Positions 1 through 9,105 of a DNA stretch of 64,000 nt are shown piece by piece. Location of the stretch: NCBI RefSeq assembly GCF_002218085.1, contig NZ_BDUC01000006.1, positions 434,001 through 498,000 of the forward strand, written 5' to 3'. Made by a program: the position numbers and the translations under genes. The notes below the pieces were generated by a model that made no database searches, had not been told where the DNA came from, and worked only from the letters and a program-made list of their open reading frames with translations. Each line of letters opens with the position of its first letter. Position 1 is the first letter of the stretch. This stretch comes from Tolypothrix sp. NIES-4075 (lineage in GTDB: Bacteria; Cyanobacteriota; Cyanobacteriia; Cyanobacteriales; Nostocaceae).

Positions 1-1146
1 TATAGCCAAGTGTCCTTGACTATACATCGGGTTATCCCAAGGACGAATTACGTCTTGGTCGGGAGATGGTTCTGATGGTACATCTGCCAAGACTTCCGCA
101 ATTGTTTGTCCGGTGATAGTCAGAGCATCCCCGTGAAGTAAATCATGCACAAGTAGCATTTTCATCACTAGGGGAATACCACCAGCTTTGTGTAAATCTG
201 TCGCTACATAACGTCCGCTGGGTTTTAAATCGCACAATACTGGAACACGAGCGCGGATGATTTCAAAGTCATCTAAATTAAGTTCAACACCAGCAGTGTG
301 TGCGATCGCCAAAAAATGCAATACTGCATTTGTGGAACCACCCACTGCCATAACCACCGAAAGAGCATTTTCGATAGATTTGCGGGTGATAATTTGGCTG
401 GGTAGAATTTGTTTGCGGATTGCTTCCACTAAGAAAAACGCAGATTTCTCTGTACTATCTGCCTTTTCTGCATCTTCTGCCGCCATCGTTGAGGAATATG
501 GTAAACTCATCCCCATCGCTTCAAAAGCGGAAGACATCGTATTTGCAGTGTACATTCCCCCACAGGAACCAGCACCCGGACAAGCTTTGCCCTCAACTTC
601 TAAAAGTTCCTTCTCGTCAATTTTCCCAGCGCTGTATTGTCCCACAGCTTCAAAAGAACTGACAACAGTTAAATCGCGTCCATTGTGATGTCCGGGTTTG
701 ATTGTACCCCCATAAACAAAGATAGCCGGGATATTCATGCGAGCGATCGCAATCATCGCTCCCGGCATATTTTTATCACAACCACCAATGGCAAGTACAC
801 CATCCATACTTTGCCCAGTGCAAGCAGTTTCAATCGAATCGGCAATTACTTCTCGTGACACCAGGGAATATTTCATTCCCTCAGTTCCCATCGAAATACC
901 ATCACTTACAGTAATTGTACCGAATAATTGCGGCATTCCTCCAGCATTTTTAATACTAACTTCCGCTCTGAGTGCCAGTTGATTTATGCCCATATTGCAG
1001 GGAGTAATGGTGCTGTAACCATTAGCTACACCGACAATTGGCTTGGTAAAATCTTCATCTTGAAAACCAACAGCACGTAGCATCGCTCGATTAGGCGATC
1101 GCTGTACCCCTTGAGTGACAACTTGGCTTCTCAAATTTTCTGACAT
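1..1146 (-). CDS. ilvD: Dihydroxy-acid dehydratase, C-terminus cut by window edge
   Basis: Converts dihydroxy-acid precursors to the 2-oxo acids of valine, isoleucine and CoA synthesis, using an Fe-S cluster. I translated the minus strand from the ATG at 1146; the frame stays open to base 1, giving about 382 of the roughly 560 residues usual for IlvD. The three cluster cysteines are visible in TPCNMG, GGCDKNMPG and CPGAGSCGGMYTANTM. The frame covers the N-terminal domain and part of the rest; the C-terminal portion lies before base 1. It is transcribed away from tenA across a spacer of about 320 bases. Identification is very secure; only the missing end is unknown. Confidence 0.95.
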   Translation of the reverse strand, partial: MSENLRSQVVTQGVQRSPNRAMLRAVGFQDEDFTKPIVGVANGYSTITPCNMGINQLALRAEVSIKNAGGMPQLFGTITVSDGISMGTEGMKYSLVSREVIADSIETACTGQSMDGVLAIGGCDKNMPGAMIAIARMNIPAIFVYGGTIKPGHHNGRDLTVVSSFEAVGQYSAGKIDEKELLEVEGKACPGAGSCGGMYTANTMSSAFEAMGMSLPYSSTMAAEDAEKADSTEKSAFFLVEAIRKQILPSQIITRKSIENALSVVMAVGGSTNAVLHFLAIAHTAGVELNLDDFEIIRARVPVLCDLKPSGRYVATDLHKAGGIPLVMKMLLVHDLLHGDALTITGQTIAEVLADVPSEPSPDQDVIRPWDNPMYSQGHLAI

Positions 1147-1467
1147 TTTTTTCCCTTTAGCACCATCGTCTTTGTTTTAGTGCTTCTTTTGTGTGGTTAC
1201 TTCAAAATATCACAAACTGTAACACAAGATTTGCGTCGCAACGTGTAGCTTGTCTTCACAACTTTGTTGCAGAATTTTAGGCAATAGACCTCTTGCAAAA
1301 ATGAGATTTTACGACGTTCTGTTCCCTGTTAAGAGTTCCCTGTTAAGAGTTCCCTACTTCTGCAAGAAGTCTAATGTATGAAAATGATTTTGTGTGATAT
1401 TAGAACCGTTGTAGAGACGCGATATATCGCGTCTCTACATCCGAATTCATACCGCGATTCAGCAACG
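1147..1467. other. Spacer between ilvD and tenA
   Basis: No gene seen. It contains a short direct repeat (gttaagagttccct, 1327-1353) and the perfect palindrome listed separately. Both flanking genes are on the minus strand, so this holds the ilvD promoter and the tenA 3' end. Confidence 0.5.
1411..1438. repeat. Perfect 28-base palindrome of the GAGACG family
   Basis: The left half, gtagagacgcgata, is followed directly by its exact reverse complement. Related GTAGAGACG-type inverted repeats lie at 24320-24344 and, less perfectly, around 29155-29190 and 30018-30060, so this is a dispersed spacer repeat. At this site it lies 29 bases past the tenA stop and may end tenA transcription, but no T-run supports this. 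Confidence 0.75.
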
Positions 1468-2091
1468 CTAATTAGCTGACCATGCTGCTTGAAAAAAGTC
1501 TCGCTCACACAACATGGCATAGCGGTAAGTTGAATGTAGTAAGGTAGTAGCAGTAGCATAACTTTCTACTAAGCTTTCTAATTGTGCTGCTAGCGGTTGA
1601 AAATCTGCGCTGCTATAAGTGCGAATCCAGTCTGCATACTGATGATTGGGAATACCATTACGCGCTAACTCTTCTCCCAAAAACGCATACAAACGCATAC
1701 AGGGAGACATCGCAGCAGCAGTTAAACCTACATCTTTACCCCAAGCGATCGCTAATAAAAAGTCAGTATAACGCCTAGTAGCTGCTTGTGGTTCATGTGA
1801 TTGCAAATCGACTTTCCACGCTTTAGCATAGCTTTGATGCAGCTGTAATTCTTGCAAAACTCCAGCCGCTAAATTGTGAAATACGATAAATCCTGCCCAA
1901 TCTGGTGCTTTCGCAGCTGCGATACTGTAAGCACGAGCAAAAGCTTCTAAGAAAAAAGCATCTTGTCCTACATAGTAAGCGAACTTCTGCGGATCTAGCG
2001 TACCATCAGCAATGCCTTGAACAAAAGGATGCTCTAAACAAGCTTGCGCTAAATCTTGATTTGCTTTCCACAATTGGGCAGATATGGTCAT
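1468..2091 (-). CDS. tenA: TenA/thiaminase II family protein
   Basis: TenA hydrolyses aminopyrimidine breakdown products of thiamine for salvage. The protein has 207 residues, the usual size for the family. Expected active-site residues are present: Asp44 in GQDAFF, Cys131 in SPCMRLY, and Glu196 in CERDFF near the end, marking the cysteine-type class. An upstream ATG at 2136 would add 15 residues, but these are encoded by a gggaatg tandem repeat, so I chose the ATG at 2091, giving MTISAQLW. The exact substrate cannot be read from sequence. No thiamine-synthesis genes flank it. Confidence 0.88.
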   Translation of the reverse strand: MTISAQLWKANQDLAQACLEHPFVQGIADGTLDPQKFAYYVGQDAFFLEAFARAYSIAAAKAPDWAGFIVFHNLAAGVLQELQLHQSYAKAWKVDLQSHEPQAATRRYTDFLLAIAWGKDVGLTAAAMSPCMRLYAFLGEELARNGIPNHQYADWIRTYSSADFQPLAAQLESLVESYATATTLLHSTYRYAMLCERDFFQAAWSAN

Positions 2092-2096
2092 TTGTT

Positions 2097-2132
2097 GGGA
2101 ATGGGGAATGGGGAATGGGGAATGGGGAATGG
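2097..2132. repeat. Tandem gggaatg low-complexity tract
   Basis: About five copies of a 7-base unit immediately upstream of tenA. Such tracts are frequent in Nostocales spacers. It falsely extends the tenA frame and separates tenA from the pentapeptide gene. Confidence 0.8.
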
Positions 2133-2147
2133 GCATTGCCCCATTCC

Positions 2148-2918
2148 CTAAAAGGGAAAGAACTGAAGTAATACTGACGCCACTCCGCCTAAAAAGTCAA
2201 CTAAACTAGGTTTGCCGGCAGTTACTTTACTACCTTGAGGTGTTTTCAGTTCGAGAATAAATGCTTGTGCTGTTTGCATTCCGGGATTGTCGTTTTTAGT
2301 TTTAAACAAGTTTTCAGCGATTTGAGCATCTTGAAATGCACCTTGTCTATCTAAAATTTGATAACGAGCAACACCACGAGCGAGATAAGCGCCGGCAAAG
2401 TCTGGTTTAATAGCGATCGCTTGATTAAAATAATCTATTGCTTGTTGTTGATTACCTTTTTGCGCTTCTGCTACACCCCAAGCATAAAATTCTTCTGGCT
2501 TGGCTGCTTGCAATGGTATACCCACTGCTCCTTGTAAGTTAGCATTGTTAAGGCTAACACCATTTAATTCCGCGTTCGCAAGATAGGTATTTCTCAAGTC
2601 AGTACCCAGCAAATTTGCCTTATTGAGTTTCGCACCGCTCAAGTTAACCCCAAATAAACTCGCACCGCTCAAGTTTGCACCTGTTAAATCAGCACCGCTC
2701 AAGTTTGCACGGCTGAGGTTTGCACCACTGAGATTAGCTTTGCTCAAATTAGCTCCAGATAAGTCTGCTAGCACCAAACCAGCACCGCTTAAATCGCAGC
2801 TTTCACATTGTTTGGTTGCTAGCAACTGTCTAATATGTTCAGAATTGGCAGCTTGAGCGACGGTTGTCAAGCTAATTGTGCTTAAAAATACGACTGTGGA
2901 TAGAGCTGGCTTTTTCAT
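2148..2918 (-). CDS. Secreted pentapeptide-repeat protein with TPR-like tail
   Basis: The 256-residue protein begins with a signal peptide (hydrophobic residues 4-20, AQA cleavage motif near 22-24). A run of A(N/D)LSG-type pentapeptides follows from about residue 41 to 130, predicted to fold as a right-handed beta helix. Residues 140-215 resemble TPR helices (YAWGVAEAQKGN, AIDYFNQAIAIKP, AYLARGVARYQ). The last 20 residues are hydrophobic and could touch a membrane. A Cys-x-x-Cys pair precedes the repeats. The protein probably acts in the periplasm or thylakoid lumen, perhaps as a scaffold; no catalytic motif is visible. A degraded pentapeptide gene lies about 550 bases upstream. Confidence 0.88.
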   Translation of the reverse strand: MKKPALSTVVFLSTISLTTVAQAANSEHIRQLLATKQCESCDLSGAGLVLADLSGANLSKANLSGANLSRANLSGADLTGANLSGASLFGVNLSGAKLNKANLLGTDLRNTYLANAELNGVSLNNANLQGAVGIPLQAAKPEEFYAWGVAEAQKGNQQQAIDYFNQAIAIKPDFAGAYLARGVARYQILDRQGAFQDAQIAENLFKTKNDNPGMQTAQAFILELKTPQGSKVTAGKPSLVDFLGGVASVLLQFFPF

Positions 2919-3068
2919 AATCTGTGTCAGAATCTTTCTTAACTAAAAAGTTCGCCTGAGAAGGTTGACACAGTTATAACTCAGCTGAAAGTATCAAGCA
3001 TAACTAGATCCTTGAGATGTTTGATATCTATAATCTGAGCCTTTCGCTTGCTGTAGTGCTGTAGAGAT

Positions 3069-3212
3069 TCAGTTATCGCGTTCGGTTAAAGTGAAAACTG
3101 CATGATTGTGCAAGTTCACCTCCCTAGTTGTGTGAGGTGAAGACCAACCCATCTTGGCAGATAAGCTAAGTGCAAAAGTTAGGACAGCCGCTAATAATAA
3201 TTTTTCCAGCAT
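3069..3212 (-). CDS. Small secreted protein, 47 residues
   Basis: The frame starts at an ATG preceded by a GAGG ribosome site seven bases away. The first 19 residues (MLEKLLLAAVLTFALSLSA) look like a signal peptide, leaving a mature peptide of about 28 residues rich in His, Thr and charged residues. I do not recognise a family. The good ribosome site plus the signal sequence make it more likely real than chance. It could instead be a decayed secreted protein. Confidence 0.45.
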   Translation of the reverse strand: MLEKLLLAAVLTFALSLSAKMGWSSPHTTREVNLHNHAVFTLTERDN

Positions 3213-3465
3213 AATCGTGCCTCACAATCATTAAGTAATCACTCAACCACTATTTCCGTTTTAGCGTATGATTTATTTTTCTCCCAAGCTAAGTGATAAC
3301 CGAATGTGGTAAAAGTGATTTGCATCTGTTTTCGGGGTGATGCTAGTCACGTAAATTGAGGTTATGAAGGCGATCCCCGATTACTGACAAGGAACTACAA
3401 ACAATATAAATAAATTCTGTATTTTTTACTTTAAAGCGGGGATCACTTACATAGAAGTGACACTT

Positions 3466-3875
3466 TAAGGAAAAATCGCACCTTTGGTATTAGCAGCGTC
3501 AAGGTAAGTACCACTCAAATTAGCACCCTTAAGGTTGGCATTCCCAAGATTAGCACCTCCCAAATCAGCATTACTCAAATTAGCATTTGTTAAGTTGGCT
3601 TTTTCGAGATTCGCACCCCCTACACTAAAACACAGACATTACGGGACAGCCTTGTTTAATAGATCCAAGGGCACCCCACGACAACCTTCATGATGTTCGC
3701 GAAGCGCGTCTTTGAAGGAGAAGGCTGTCTTGTTTTGTCTGATTTTTTGGAACCCCAAGTTTCGCACTACTTAAATCAACACCACTCAAGTTGGTGTTAC
3801 GCAGATTAGCACCCCCTAAATCTGCATTGCTGAAATTTCTTCCCCGCAAGTTTTTTCCTTGGAAATTTGCCCCTC
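3466..3875 (-). pseudogene. Broken pentapeptide-repeat gene
   Basis: Read on the minus strand, 3875-3742 gives GANFQGKNLRGRN, NADLGGANLRNTNLSG and similar pentapeptides. 3620-3466 gives NLEKANLTNANLSNADLGG and ends in GAIFP and a stop. Between them sits a roughly 110-base inverted-repeat element. The upstream side has an in-frame TGA just before GANFQG and no usable start. The gene is therefore a remnant, probably a paralogue of the intact pentapeptide gene at 2148-2918. Confidence 0.75.
3633..3741. mobile_element. Small inverted-repeat (MITE-like) insertion
   Basis: The ends form an imperfect inverted repeat: cagaca...gacagcctt on the left (3633-3652) against aaggctgtc...tgtctg on the right (3721-3741). 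The inside carries a gttcgcgaagcgcg motif of the kind found in Nostocales dispersed repeats. It has no coding capacity and interrupts the pentapeptide pseudogene. I could not define a target duplication. Confidence 0.55.
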
Positions 3876-4040
3876 ATTGTAGTGGCACAAGATAAAAAAA
3901 TTCTTGCGGCGATCGCACTATTAAAAGATGTCCTACCGCTCAAAAACACAGCCCAATGAATCCATATGTACCACAAATTAAAATTCCTCTACAAAATATT
4001 GTCCCATCTTCGGGTCGCTCTGCTGCATTAAAATGCGAGT

Positions 4041-4076
4041 TAACTGTCTTAACTGTCTTAACTGTCTTAACTGTCT
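4041..4076. repeat. Four tandem copies of taactgtct
   Basis: Exact 9-base units in tandem, with a diverged copy (taagtgtct) some 25 bases later. The tract lies in the spacer before the lipase gene and has no known function. Confidence 0.85.
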
Positions 4077-4232
4077 TATATCAACTTTGTAAAAAGCTCT
4101 TAAGTGTCTTAACTTTCCTTGCATAGTAATTTCAATGGTGAAATAATCAAAAGCGTGAAAAAGGATTAGTCAATAAAGATTAAAAGGCTAATCAAGAAAG
4201 TAATTAACTTCGCTATCTACCAAAAAAAATCT

Positions 4233-5483
4233 ATGGAACAAGTCGTGACTTTGAATGAGACACAGAAGATATTGACTCTTGGATGGATAATTAATGGACT
4301 TTCGGGTTATGGCGATCGTCTTGACCCTCTGAGGCGTGAAGAGATGGAACTGCTGCTCACTGAACGTATAGACCAGAGGCTGAACGACTCGATAGTTCAA
4401 AAATATATTGGAAAGTGGGAGCGGGTCTGGGGACCGTTTGTTTATCTGGCTCCACCTCCGTTCAATAGATTTGCAACTAATGCAATTTATGTTGCACGGC
4501 AAGGCAATCAGTACGTTATTGGTATTGCCGGAACGAATTTTAAATCTATTCACAACTGGTTTATTGAAGATTTTTACGTTGGAGCACAAGCGGAGTGGGC
4601 TGAGTATGCTGATACCAAGCCGCCGGGACTTCCTCCCAAAATTTCTTTGGGAACTAAGATTGGTCTCGACAATCTCTTGAAGGAACATCCAGGAACGAAG
4701 ACAAATATCATTGATTTTTTCAAAGAGCAGTTAAAGGAAGCCGACGAAGAAGCCGACGAAAAGGTAGATAAGGTAGAGATCGTAGTAACGGGTCATAGTC
4801 TAGGTGGTGCGTTGTCTCCTGTTCTGGCACTTGCTTTGCATGAGAAAAAATCAACATGGGACCCAAATAGTCGAGCTAAATTAAAGGTTTTTCCATTTGC
4901 AGGTCCTACACCAGGCAATCTCGCTTTTGCAATATACTATGACCTGCGACTTGGCATCAACACAACACGCGTTTGGAATAATCTTGATATTGTTCCTCAT
5001 GCCTGGAACCAGGAAATGCTGAAAAAAATTCCTACACTTTACGAGCCTGAGATACCCTCTAACCCTCTTATTGAGTGGTACGTGAACATAGGTAAGTTTT
5101 TGTCGCTCTTAGGAACCTATACCAACGTTAAAGCGCTAACCCCTGCATTAGAAGGTGAGTTTCGACCTCCAGTTCCAGCAGAAACTTCACAAACAAGTTC
5201 TAAGCAAGTAGAGCTAAATGTTCAGTTGTCAGAGTCTCTAAAATCAGCACTGACAGCAAATGAAGAACTCTCTGTGTCAGATGAGGTTAAAGAAGGGTTT
5301 AACAAATTCATGGCACAGGCTCTGGAGCAACATATAGCCGCATATTTCGATTTACTCGACTTTCCAACTGAGCTAAAAGAGTTTCTCCTAACACCATTGT
5401 CGGCTTCAGCAGATCCAGAGGCTACTGAGAGCTTGATTACTAAACTGTTAGAATACTCGGCGAACCCTGATGTAGCTCACTAA
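4233..5483 (+). CDS. Class 3 (alpha/beta hydrolase) lipase
   Basis: This 416-residue protein has the class 3 lipase signature. The nucleophile elbow GHSLGGAL holds Ser189, followed by FAGPTPGN, then Asp252 in NNLDIVPHAW. A likely catalytic His367 sits in EQHIAAYFDLL, matching the family's late H-x(3)-Y motif. A charged Glu/Asp/Lys stretch at 166-182 just precedes the strand leading to the serine. No signal peptide or membrane segment is seen, so a cytoplasmic acyl-ester hydrolase is likeliest; the substrate is unknown. It stands alone, with a strong terminator after it. The ATG at 4233 has no obvious ribosome site. Confidence 0.88.
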   Translation: MEQVVTLNETQKILTLGWIINGLSGYGDRLDPLRREEMELLLTERIDQRLNDSIVQKYIGKWERVWGPFVYLAPPPFNRFATNAIYVARQGNQYVIGIAGTNFKSIHNWFIEDFYVGAQAEWAEYADTKPPGLPPKISLGTKIGLDNLLKEHPGTKTNIIDFFKEQLKEADEEADEKVDKVEIVVTGHSLGGALSPVLALALHEKKSTWDPNSRAKLKVFPFAGPTPGNLAFAIYYDLRLGINTTRVWNNLDIVPHAWNQEMLKKIPTLYEPEIPSNPLIEWYVNIGKFLSLLGTYTNVKALTPALEGEFRPPVPAETSQTSSKQVELNVQLSESLKSALTANEELSVSDEVKEGFNKFMAQALEQHIAAYFDLLDFPTELKEFLLTPLSASADPEATESLITKLLEYSANPDVAH

Positions 5484-5514
5484 GCATTAAATAACTGTCA
5501 ACTTACATGAATTT

Positions 5515-5546
5515 CCCCACTAGACTAATAGTTTAGTGGGGATTTT
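5515..5546 (+). terminator. Rho-independent terminator of the lipase gene
   Basis: A ccccac...gtgggg stem with a loop of about 15 bases is followed by atttttg, 31 bases after the lipase stop. Confidence 0.7.
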
Positions 5547-5651
5547 TGATATTGTAATGTCATAATTAGGGGTAAAAAACGCGAGTGGTTGCACTGCCTA
5601 AATCCATAGACTTCTGTGTTTATGATTGGGTAAGTCCTATACATATTCTAC

Positions 5652-5700
5652 CGTAGTAAGCGATTTATCGCTTAATTTGGGCACTGAAGTGCCCACTACG
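5652..5700. repeat. Multi-hairpin palindromic repeat
   Basis: An outer pair cgtagt/actacg encloses two inner hairpins, aagcga/tcgctt and gggcact/agtgccc. This nested REP-like form is common in Nostocales spacers. It lies immediately past the end of the aqpZ remnant. Confidence 0.65.
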
Positions 5701-5710
5701 AGTTTATAAA

Positions 5711-5957
5711 CTACCTTTGCGGTTTCGATGCTGACAAAAGCTGATGATAGAATATTCCTGCTAAAAAGGCTCCGAGAATTGGTGCTGTCCAAAATAGCCA
5801 CAACTGATTGATCGCCCAACCACCCACAAAAACCGCAGGACCCAAACTCCGAGCCGGATTCACCGATGTATTAGTAACGGGGATGCTAATCAAGTGAATC
5901 AGTGTTAATACTAAACCAATGGCAATGGGAGCAAAACCACCAGACGCATTGACTAAG
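5711..5957 (-). pseudogene. aqpZ: Aquaporin Z remnant, C-terminal third only
   Basis: The minus strand encodes about 81 residues matching the end of AqpZ: GGFAPIAIGLVLTLIHLIS, then the second NPA motif in NTSVNPARSLGP, then the last membrane segment around NQLWLFWTAP. The N-terminal two thirds, with the first NPA motif, are absent. The match stops at the palindrome at 5956-5988, right after the stop of the neighbouring gene. A 60-residue frame starting at Met5893 could be translated but would not form a channel. Confidence 0.85.
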
Positions 5958-5988
5958 ATACCCGACTTCTCTAAGAAGCCGGGTATCT
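5956..5988 (-). repeat. Palindromic repeat, possible terminator
   Basis: The left arm agatacccgacttct pairs with aagaagccgggtatct apart from one mismatch. It begins 10 bases past the stop of the 5998-9105 gene and marks the break in aqpZ. No T-run follows, so it is first a dispersed repeat and only perhaps a terminator. Confidence 0.6.
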
Positions 5989-5997
5989 GGTTCGGAT

Positions 5998-8900
5998 TTA
6001 ACCGATAAAGGATATACCTGATACAGCGATCGCACCCGCAATTGCACTAGCTGCGAGGGATGTTAAAGCTGTACCAAATAACCACCAAGCTGCACTTGCT
6101 ACGGTTTTCTTGGTTTCTTCGGCTTGCTTTTTCGCTTGCTCTTTGATAGCCTTTAAGCGTTTTTGTGTTTCTTTTTGGATGCGTTCGGCTTGATGCAAAA
6201 CGTTATCGCGTGAGGCTTCGATTTGGTCGATAATCTTATTAGCTTGGGCTTCGGAAATATCTTGACGCGAACTAATAAGTGCAACTAAAGTACCACGGTC
6301 GAATTGACTCAAGCGATCGCGCAAAGCTTCAAATCCAGCTTGGGGATCGTCAAAGACTTTGGTAACGTCTTGCTTAATTCCTTCATAGTTGAGTTCGGGA
6401 CGATCCAGCGAGTTGAGATAGTCGCGAATTTTTCCAAAAGTTCCCTCAACTATTGATTGTACTCGTTGCTGAATCTGTTGGTACTGTTCTACAAGTGAGT
6501 TGCGAACCGATTCGATTTGGTCTACAATGCGGTTTGCTTCTTCTTCGGAAATATCTTCACGTTGAGATAGCAATGCAACTATTGATGAACGGTCGATTTT
6601 AGAAACGCGATCGCTTAAACTTCCAATTCCCGCACGGGGAGAAGACAACAACAATTGTAAATCGCGCTTGATAGCATCTGGGTTAAGTTCTTCTTTGTTA
6701 GTGTTCCGCAAATAGTTTTCCAGATTCGCTTCAAAATCTAAAGCTTGTTTGGTAGCACGATTTGCTAAACGACGCGGTGCTTTTACAATGCTGTCAATCG
6801 CTGATTGGACTTGATCTATTATCTGATTAACTTGCTCTTCGCTCAAGTTTCCGCTCTCTGTGACAAGTTTAGTTAAGGTTTCTCGATCAACTTGCGATAA
6901 GCGATCGCGTAATGCAGATGTACCTTCTTTCGGATTGTCGAGTAATTTTTCTAAATCTGCTTTGATACCTTCTGGATTCAATTCTTCCAGATTGGTGTTG
7001 CGGAGATATTCAGCGATTGCTGTTGTCGTTTGTTCGTATTGTTGTTTCGCTTTTTGCGGAGCTTGCAAAATATTATTGCGTACAGATTCAAAATTATCGA
7101 GAACTTCGTTAACTTGTTCTTCGCTTAAATCTTGACGCTGAGTCAACAGTTGAACTAATGTATCCCGGTCAAATTGCGAGAAGCGATCGCGCAGTAAGCT
7201 GATTCCCGCTTGCGGATCATCGAGCAATACTTTAAACTCACGTTTAATCGCTTCCGGATTAAGTTCTTCTTTGTTAGTATTGCGGAGATACTCTTCTACT
7301 TTTTGACGCAGCTCATCAGCTTTGCCTTTTGCTTGTTCTTGCAATTCTTGAGCGCGATTCAAGATATTATCGCGAGTGCTTTCAATTGAACCAACAATAT
7401 TGTTAGCTTCTTCATCGCTGATATCTTGACGTTGCTTGAGCAATTGTACCAAAGTATCGCGGTCAAATTGTTTGAAGCGATCGCTTAAATCTTCAAAACC
7501 CGCTTCCGGATCTTCAACTAACTTAGAAAAATCGCGTTGAATACCCTCTGGGTTGAGTTCTTCTTTTCCAGTCGAACGCAGATAATCTTCGATGCGGGTG
7601 CGGAAGTTTTGATTTTGTTCTTTTCCTTCAGCTTGCCCAACAACTTCTAAAACTTCATTGCGATCGCTTTCCATTTGTTCGGAAATTTCTTTGATCCGCG
7701 CTTCGCTGATATCACCCCGCTGCTTCAGCAAATTGGTAAAATACTCTAAGTTGAGTTCTTCTAATTGCCGTCTGACTTTTCCTGGATCTGCATTTTGGTC
7801 ATAAATCACATCTTTGAATTCATCTTTCAGCGTGATTCGATTGAAATGCCAAGGAAACGAATTCAAAATGTAATCTTCGACATCCGTCTTAATCGTGTTG
7901 CTAGTTGCTGGCAACTTTGCCGTTGCTTGCTGGCTCAAATTTTGTAATTGTTGTCTAATTTTATCAACATCTACATCTTGAACTTTTTCTTTCAGCTTTT
8001 GCAACTGAGGTGTGATTTTTTCTAAATCGATATTCGACAGATTTACATTTTTTAACACTGCGGGAACAGCCGCACCCAAGCCTAATTCAATAGCTTGTTT
8101 CATCACGCCATTGCTTTGCTTGCCATTACCACCGCCAGCGGTCACCAATTGCTGAAGCTTTTCGCCTAATTTATCAGAATTTAATTCTTCCGGACTCGCA
8201 GAATTGAGCAAATTCAATACTTGCTCTGTGGGATTTTTTTGTCGATTTAAAACTTGTTGCCAAGCACCTTCTAATTGGTCAGCAATGTTATTTATATCTT
8301 CTTGAGAAAAGTCTGTGCGACTGCTAACTAAATCTACAAAAGTCTGGCGATTAATATTTTTCAAAACATCGCTATTGCCGAGAGATTGTAAATCGGTATC
8401 TTTCAGCAACTGGTCAAATTGATTGCGAATATCTTTAGTATCCAGCTTTGGTAATTGCAGAGAACTTAAAGAACTTTGCAGCGTATTTTTGATACTGTCA
8501 GAATCAAAACCAGAAGTTAATTCGCGACGAACTGCGGCTGTAATATCTTCCGCTGTAGAAACCATTTGATTTTTAGCAGCATTAGCACCTAAAGCTGCGG
8601 TTGCTGTTCCCATCATTCCTTGAAAGCCAGCACTTGCAGTCTTTACAAGAGAACCAATTAATGAACCTACGGCTGAAGAACCTAACCAAACTATTAGTGA
8701 AAAGTACGTAGACCAAATTACTACACCGATAATTGCTCCTAAAACTGCGCTACCAATTAAGCTGAGTTTTACTGCTAGAAAACAAGCAGCGAATAAGGCA
8801 ATACTTGCGGTTATCAGTGCCCAAATTCCTACTTTTGTTTCAACATTGCGAATTGTACTACCTAAGCTTTGGGACTCATCTGATGATGAGTCACCACCTA

Positions 8901-9105
8901 AAGTAGAAATCCCTACAGCTAGAGAGAAGTTTGTTAATAAAAATTGAAAGGCAAATGCCATCAATACACCAGATAACATTGCTACCAAAAATTTCGGTCC
9001 AGAAAAGGCTACCGAAACTTCCGGAATTACAACTGCCTGAGCAACTGGCATTGATTGTAATCCGTGTTCGTATAACTTTAAAACTGTTTGGAAACTGGAA
9101 AACAT
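5998..9105 (-). CDS. 1035-residue membrane-anchored protein with seven roughly 97-residue repeats
   Basis: I do not recognise a named family. The N-terminal part has hydrophobic segments at about 30-60 and 93-155. The centre is hydrophilic and helical. The C-terminus has an Ala/Gly-rich membrane segment (about 1000-1035) preceded by a Lys/Glu/Gln coiled coil. The centre holds repeats beginning near residues 220, 409, 505, 602, 697, 795 and 890; the first two are diverged. Their consensus runs YLRNTNKEELNPE, then DRLSQFDRDTLVQLL, then QRQDISEEEANKIIDQIES. It could be a membrane tether or spacer between two membrane regions. It is transcribed divergently from the YflT/glycine-zipper gene across 364 bases, so co-regulation is possible. 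Confidence 0.85.
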   Translation of the reverse strand: MFSSFQTVLKLYEHGLQSMPVAQAVVIPEVSVAFSGPKFLVAMLSGVLMAFAFQFLLTNFSLAVGISTLGGDSSSDESQSLGSTIRNVETKVGIWALITASIALFAACFLAVKLSLIGSAVLGAIIGVVIWSTYFSLIVWLGSSAVGSLIGSLVKTASAGFQGMMGTATAALGANAAKNQMVSTAEDITAAVRRELTSGFDSDSIKNTLQSSLSSLQLPKLDTKDIRNQFDQLLKDTDLQSLGNSDVLKNINRQTFVDLVSSRTDFSQEDINNIADQLEGAWQQVLNRQKNPTEQVLNLLNSASPEELNSDKLGEKLQQLVTAGGGNGKQSNGVMKQAIELGLGAAVPAVLKNVNLSNIDLEKITPQLQKLKEKVQDVDVDKIRQQLQNLSQQATAKLPATSNTIKTDVEDYILNSFPWHFNRITLKDEFKDVIYDQNADPGKVRRQLEELNLEYFTNLLKQRGDISEARIKEISEQMESDRNEVLEVVGQAEGKEQNQNFRTRIEDYLRSTGKEELNPEGIQRDFSKLVEDPEAGFEDLSDRFKQFDRDTLVQLLKQRQDISDEEANNIVGSIESTRDNILNRAQELQEQAKGKADELRQKVEEYLRNTNKEELNPEAIKREFKVLLDDPQAGISLLRDRFSQFDRDTLVQLLTQRQDLSEEQVNEVLDNFESVRNNILQAPQKAKQQYEQTTTAIAEYLRNTNLEELNPEGIKADLEKLLDNPKEGTSALRDRLSQVDRETLTKLVTESGNLSEEQVNQIIDQVQSAIDSIVKAPRRLANRATKQALDFEANLENYLRNTNKEELNPDAIKRDLQLLLSSPRAGIGSLSDRVSKIDRSSIVALLSQREDISEEEANRIVDQIESVRNSLVEQYQQIQQRVQSIVEGTFGKIRDYLNSLDRPELNYEGIKQDVTKVFDDPQAGFEALRDRLSQFDRGTLVALISSRQDISEAQANKIIDQIEASRDNVLHQAERIQKETQKRLKAIKEQAKKQAEETKKTVASAAWWLFGTALTSLAASAIAGAIAVSGISFIG

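Noticed and set aside
257..982. Plus-strand frames at the window start
   Set aside because: They are antisense to ilvD, whose full motif set on the minus strand is unambiguous.
4041..4076. Tandem taactgtct units as a possible CRISPR
   Set aside because: The units are 9 bases and contiguous, with no spacers.
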